Shown: positions 8,698 through 11,271 of the stretch, in pieces
Numbering within the stretch: position 1 is the stretch's first letter
Layout of the letters: every line of letters starts with the position of its first letter
Assembly (NCBI GenBank): GCA_004151065.3
Contig: NWUY0300023161.1
Location: forward strand, 19,160 to 30,430
Length of the DNA: 11,271 bases
DNA from: Larix sibirica
Lineage: Eukaryota; Streptophyta; Pinopsida; Pinales; Pinaceae
Reading direction: 5' to 3'
Notes under the pieces: model-generated
Told to the model about the DNA's origin: nothing
The model's database searches: none
Seen by the model: the letters and a program-made list of their open reading frames with translations, nothing else
Position numbers and translations under genes: made by a program

Positions 8698-9606
8698 TGA
8701 TCTGTAAATTGCCGTGGACATTCCATGAGAACAATTCGCCACAATATATCTTACAACTTAATTCATTGTGTTAGCTTAATTCCATAGAATGATAAATAAA
8801 TTTGAACTGAAAGGAAAATAACTAGAGCAAAATAACATATCCACACAAATAACACAAGATATACCCTGGGAAAACCCATTATTGGGAAAAACCCAACCAA
8901 AAGTGAGGACTATGTCTTACTCTTTTATTCTCCAATATCCATTGTAAATACAAAGAAAGCGATACTCACTATGGAGTTACCTCTGATACTATGGCCTACA
9001 CAACTACTATATGATCTCCTACTTCATTTTTATGCTCTAATATCCACTTCCTTACCGTTGCTTAGCTATGGAAAAATACAATAACATCAGAAGAAAGGAA
9101 CCCCTTCTCCTCCTAATGGCCCGATATTTAACATAGCCCGATAATTTGTATGGTTAGTTTTACAGTTTGTACATGCCTCGACTCTCGATTAGGTTTTGGG
9201 TTTTGGACCCTTTATAATGTTCTTGAAACTCCACACATGTCTAGCTGTACATATGTAGGTAATGAGAGTTGACATGGAATCCACTTAGTACCATGGTGGT
9301 CAACTAGATAGGTCAACTTACATGAGGCATAATTTTTGCATATGAACTCCATTTGAGGTGATTTTTGGATTGTTGGAAAGGTATTAGAGTGTAGAATTGT
9401 GTCATGGGGTATGGTCATATTGATGAACTTTTTGACCCCAAATTATTTTTTTAGACCATCAAACAGGTTCCAGAAGGTTCTTGACCCTAAATCTACAAAA
9501 TTATATCTTCCCATAAATTGGGCCCTACAAGCCAATGCATCCAATCTTTCGACCCTGAAAGCTCCAAATTGGTGAAAAATCATATAATGATCCATTTATG
9601 ATTAGA
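8698..9606 (-). repeat. LTR (copy 2), between a pol tail and a gag
   Basis: Counterpart of 4340-5247: PBS on the low side, purine tract (9607-9618) on the high side. TATA box at 9209-9216, AATAAA at 8924-8929, paired palindromes at 8867-8896. Outward on the high side comes the end of a pol polyprotein (9641-9955), so this LTR has a gag downstream and a pol upstream and again seems to serve two elements. From 9417 upward it departs from copy 1 by scattered substitutions and small insertions. Confidence 0.75.
9209..9216 (-). promoter_or_regulatory. LTR TATA box (copy 2)
   Basis: CATTATAAAGGGTCC on the minus strand, identical to copy 1, in U3 and oriented toward gag. Confidence 0.6.
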
Positions 9607-9618
9607 CCTCCCCATTTT
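9607..9618 (-). promoter_or_regulatory. Probable polypurine tract (copy 2)
   Basis: AAAATGGGGAGG on the minus strand, located between the polyprotein tail and the LTR, where a Ty3/gypsy PPT belongs. This context supports the PPT reading of the copy 1 match as well. Confidence 0.55.
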
Positions 9619-9640
9619 GGGAGGCTTTTGGTCCCCAAAA

Positions 9641-9955
9641 TATTTTACTAAATGAGGTGAGGAAATTTTTCCTCTACCTCTTGTTAGAGTACCATTTAGC
9701 TTTGCCTGTAAATTGTTCTTAAAACCCCACCTGGCAGAGTTCATATTGTCCATGCATGGAAGTTATAGAATTATTTTGCGACACTATGTTTTTTGCTAAC
9801 TCTACATAAGCCTCTGGTTCTAATTCCTCTACAATAGGTAAGACCTACTCAAGTTCCTGATCCAACATGGAAGGTTCATAGAGTTTCATATTTTCCACAT
9901 TCACTACAGAGTAAATGTGCATGTATAGGGGTAGACTGAGTCTATAGGAATTATG
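9641..9955 (-). pseudogene. C-terminal end of integrase/pol polyprotein (element 3), decayed
   Basis: The minus strand reads NSYRLSLPLYMHIYSVVNVE, then NMKLYEPSMLDQELE, a stop, VLPIVEELEPEA, YELCQVGF, a stop, and GKAKWYSNKR before a further stop. The SYRLSLP...IYSVVNVE stretch is the end of the integrase C-terminal (GPY/F-type) domain, and AKWYS is typical of the extreme C-terminus in this plant gypsy group. It runs in one frame with three stops until it meets the PPT and LTR. The matching upstream half of the domain is about 780 bases away, at 10732-10960, so something separates them. Confidence 0.8.
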
Positions 9956-9989
9956 TCACATTCCCTAACCTCCCCGGTTTCCTTTAGGG

Positions 9990-10730
9990 GCCCTGGGAGA
10001 CCCTCTGATACATTTTTTTCTTCAAATTCCTCCATTTTCATACACAGCTCCAATGGGTTCAGATCCGCAACCTGCACCCTCCTTTCCACAACCCTCAGCT
10101 TCTATCCTGCAATCCACAGTCGGGATTTGGAAATCGGGTTGCCAAATCCACCTCCTAATGAATTGGTGCTCCTGACTTTCACAATTCGTAACGCAGAATT
10201 TGGAATTCAGAAGTCAAGTCGCCACCCCGGGGAAGTTTCCTCCTTCACAATTCCGCAATCCACAACCCATGTTGTGGATGTCAGAATTGCATAAACCTTA
10301 TTCTTGGTAAAAATCACCTCCCGCAATCCGCAACCTGCAACCCGCATTGCAGATGTAGAATGCGAAAGTCAAATGTGCCAATTCCATGGAAGTCGACCTT
10401 CCGACATCGGCAATCCACAACCTACTTTGATTATGCGAAAAGGTGGAACTTCCACATGCCATTTCCATTGGACTCACCCTTTTGACCCCCGCAACCTGCT
10501 TACGGATGAGGAAAGGTGAAATTCCAACCACGCCGCTCCAATGACTAGTCCCCAACCTTCGCAATCCACAACCCGCATTGTGGATGCGGAAAGGTCCTTG
10601 TGGATGAGGGAAGGTCAGGACCACATACCCCTGCTCCAATAAGCTTCTAAGGAAAACTTCTAAGGGTCATAACTCCCTCATCCTTGGTCCAAATGAGACA
10701 AGGTTGGTACCATTGGAAAGCTCTTGGAGA
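9990..10730. mobile_element. Unidentified block inserted within the integrase C-terminal domain
   Basis: The integrase domain reads up to KNIKALWYG at 10732 and resumes around SYRLSLP below 9955. The DNA between has no pol homology that I can see, apart from a possible short remnant (GPLKETGEVREC) at about 9955-9993. It holds the ~75-base repeat array (10060-10618). Its upper end (10640-10730) is a non-coding stretch resembling LTR-type sequence, including AGAGCTTTCCAATGGTACCA on the minus strand. It could be a non-autonomous element or LTR inserted in the older element, or an assembly join at the N (10731). No target-site duplication can be checked because of that N. Confidence 0.45.
10060..10618. 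repeat. Degenerate minisatellite of ~70-87 base units with hairpin cores
   Basis: A motif like GCAATCCACAACCCGCATTG recurs with drift near 10109, 10180, 10254, 10323, 10410, 10490 and 10561; a shorter variant lies at 10062. Spacings of the clearest units are about 69-87 bases. Two units contain a perfect 8-base stem, ATCCACAA/TTGTGGAT, around a 6-base loop (10264 to 10279 region: 10258-10279; and 10564-10585). A third has stem CTGCAA/TTGCAG with the loop CCCGCA (10335-10352). Long frames on both strands (9953-10294 plus, 10298-10639 minus) come from this repeat structure and its higher GC content. Confidence 0.7.
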
Positions 10731-10731
10731 N
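10731..10731. other. Single N between integrase sequence and the inserted block
   Basis: Right of it the minus strand encodes integrase ending in KALWYG; left of it coding similarity stops. As at 5281, a single N sits exactly at a change of identity. Confidence 0.65.
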
Positions 10732-11271
10732 CATACCATAGAGCCTTGATATTCTTACCAAGACCTTGTAGTCTTTCCTTATTCAAGTGTAACCATACTC
10801 TATCTCCCACTTTGAATGATTTTTCAATCCCGTGTTGGCCATGCCTAGCCTTATATTTTTCTTGTAACCTCTTCAGTGCCTCCTGTACTTGTAAATGGAT
10901 CTATCTAATCTTATCAATAATTTTTTCAGCTTTTACTACTTCACTCATGGTGTCTTCCCTCAATACCCCAAGTTGTATTCATAGACAACATCTAGAAGTG
11001 AAGGTGGCAAGTATCCAAAACAAGTATCAAAAGGGGACTTCCCAATGGAAGTGTGGGATGCTCTGATATAAGAGTTTTGCATGTATATCACGTTTTCATC
11101 TCAAGTCTTCGTATGCTTTTGATTATAACTCTCAAAAGTTGTACCAAATTCATCCTGAATACTTATGTCTATCCTTCTGTTTGTGGATGGTATGTTGTAG
11201 ATCCTTTCAAATTAGTGTCCATCTTTTCCCAAATCATAGTCCAAAATGTACTGAGAAATTTGGTACCCTAT
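10732..11271 (-). pseudogene. Integrase core (3' half) and C-terminal domain (element 3), decayed, runs off the window
   Basis: Integrase inserts the cDNA using a D,D-35-E active site. The minus strand reads KFLSTFWTMIWEKMDTNL, STTYHPQTEG, then after a frameshift near 11131 GKSPFDTCFGYLPP, and after another near 10960 EALKRLQEKYKARHGQHGIE, FKVGDRVWLHLNKERLQG and KNIKALWYG. The HPQT motif is the Ty3/gypsy signature around the catalytic Glu. In the family that Glu comes a few residues after HPQT; here the place is filled by TAG and TAA stops, so catalysis is lost. The second catalytic Asp lies just outside the window. VGDRVWL begins the DNA-binding C-terminal domain. Confidence 0.9.

Larger units (their letters stand above)
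5577..9640 (-). repeat. Second copy of the ~4.1 kb duplicated retroelement segment
   Basis: It is nearly identical to 1219-5280. Unlike the first copy, both flanks continue as plausible retroelement sequence. At the low-coordinate side the pol frame runs on from RNase H through SRPP into the integrase linker (5282-5576). At the high-coordinate side the LTR/PPT joins the polyprotein tail (9641-9955). The second copy is therefore the better-preserved context and the first copy the truncated one. Confidence 0.95.

Noticed and set aside
9212-9418. 68-codon minus-strand frame inside the copy 2 LTR
   Set aside because: It lies wholly in the LTR, overlaps the TATA box, and its ATG is missing in copy 1 (a change at 5059/9417). 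No sign of coding.
1219-9640. Two independent retrotransposon insertions
   Set aside because: The copies share the same internal lesions and constant 4358-base offset, and no non-element flanking DNA or target-site duplication is visible between them.
10060-10618. CRISPR-like or regulatory repeat array
   Set aside because: The units are degenerate, spacers are not unique and even, and the setting is a plant retroelement; a decayed minisatellite fits better.
9953-10639. Two 113-codon frames, plus 9953-10294 and minus 10298-10639, as a possible divergent or convergent gene pair
   Set aside because: They translate a degenerate GC-richer repeat array, giving repeated phrases such as IHNAGCGLRRLG. 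The equal length looks accidental and neither has a recognisable domain.
10704-11066. 120-codon plus-strand frame
   Set aside because: It crosses the N at 10731 and is antisense to clear integrase motifs such as GDRVWLHLNKERLQG.
1-11271. An undescribed functional gene system
   Set aside because: All recognisable coding sequence belongs to decayed Ty3/gypsy parts with stops, frameshifts and lost catalytic residues; nothing else forms a convincing gene.

Overview
The window looks like repeat-rich nuclear DNA of a plant, most likely a seed plant. It is AT-rich, appears poor in CpG, and is filled with decayed Ty3/gypsy LTR retrotransposon sequence, all on the minus strand. Evidence for a plant element: a primer-binding site close to plant initiator-tRNA-Met, Ty3/gypsy-type RT, RNase H and integrase motifs, and a TATA-bearing LTR. 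The species cannot be named from sequence alone. I see no intact host gene. Three single-base Ns (1168, 5281, 10731) each fall where the sequence identity changes, so this is probably a draft scaffold with undersized gaps.

Layout by coordinate. 1-1167: AT-rich, non-retroelement sequence with a short open frame at 1-210 that I cannot identify. 1169-1218: 50 bases of unknown origin. 1219-5280: first copy of a ~4.1 kb retroelement segment; read on the minus strand it runs LTR, PBS, gag, protease, reverse transcriptase, RNase H. 5282-5576: RNase H/integrase linker and start of the integrase zinc-binding domain, belonging to the second element. 5577-9640: second copy of the same segment at a constant offset of 4358 bases up to about 9416. 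9641-9955: C-terminal tail of a third pol polyprotein. About 9990-10730: insertion-like block with a degenerate ~75-base repeat array containing hairpins. 10732-11271: 3' half of an integrase core plus its C-terminal domain.

Read 5' to 3' on the minus strand, the retroelement part is: pol tail - LTR - gag - pol - (gap) - pol end/PPT - LTR - gag - pol (cut at 1219). This is a head-to-tail array whose elements appear to share LTRs. All coding parts are dead: the two copies share a long list of in-frame stops, frameshifts and lost catalytic residues, so decay came before duplication. Only one difference was seen by eye across about 3.84 kb, whereas the last ~220 bases of the LTR/PPT end differ at about 4-5%. 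That step is the most informative feature here. It suggests either a recent unequal crossover inside an LTR or an assembly duplication. I found no new functional gene system.
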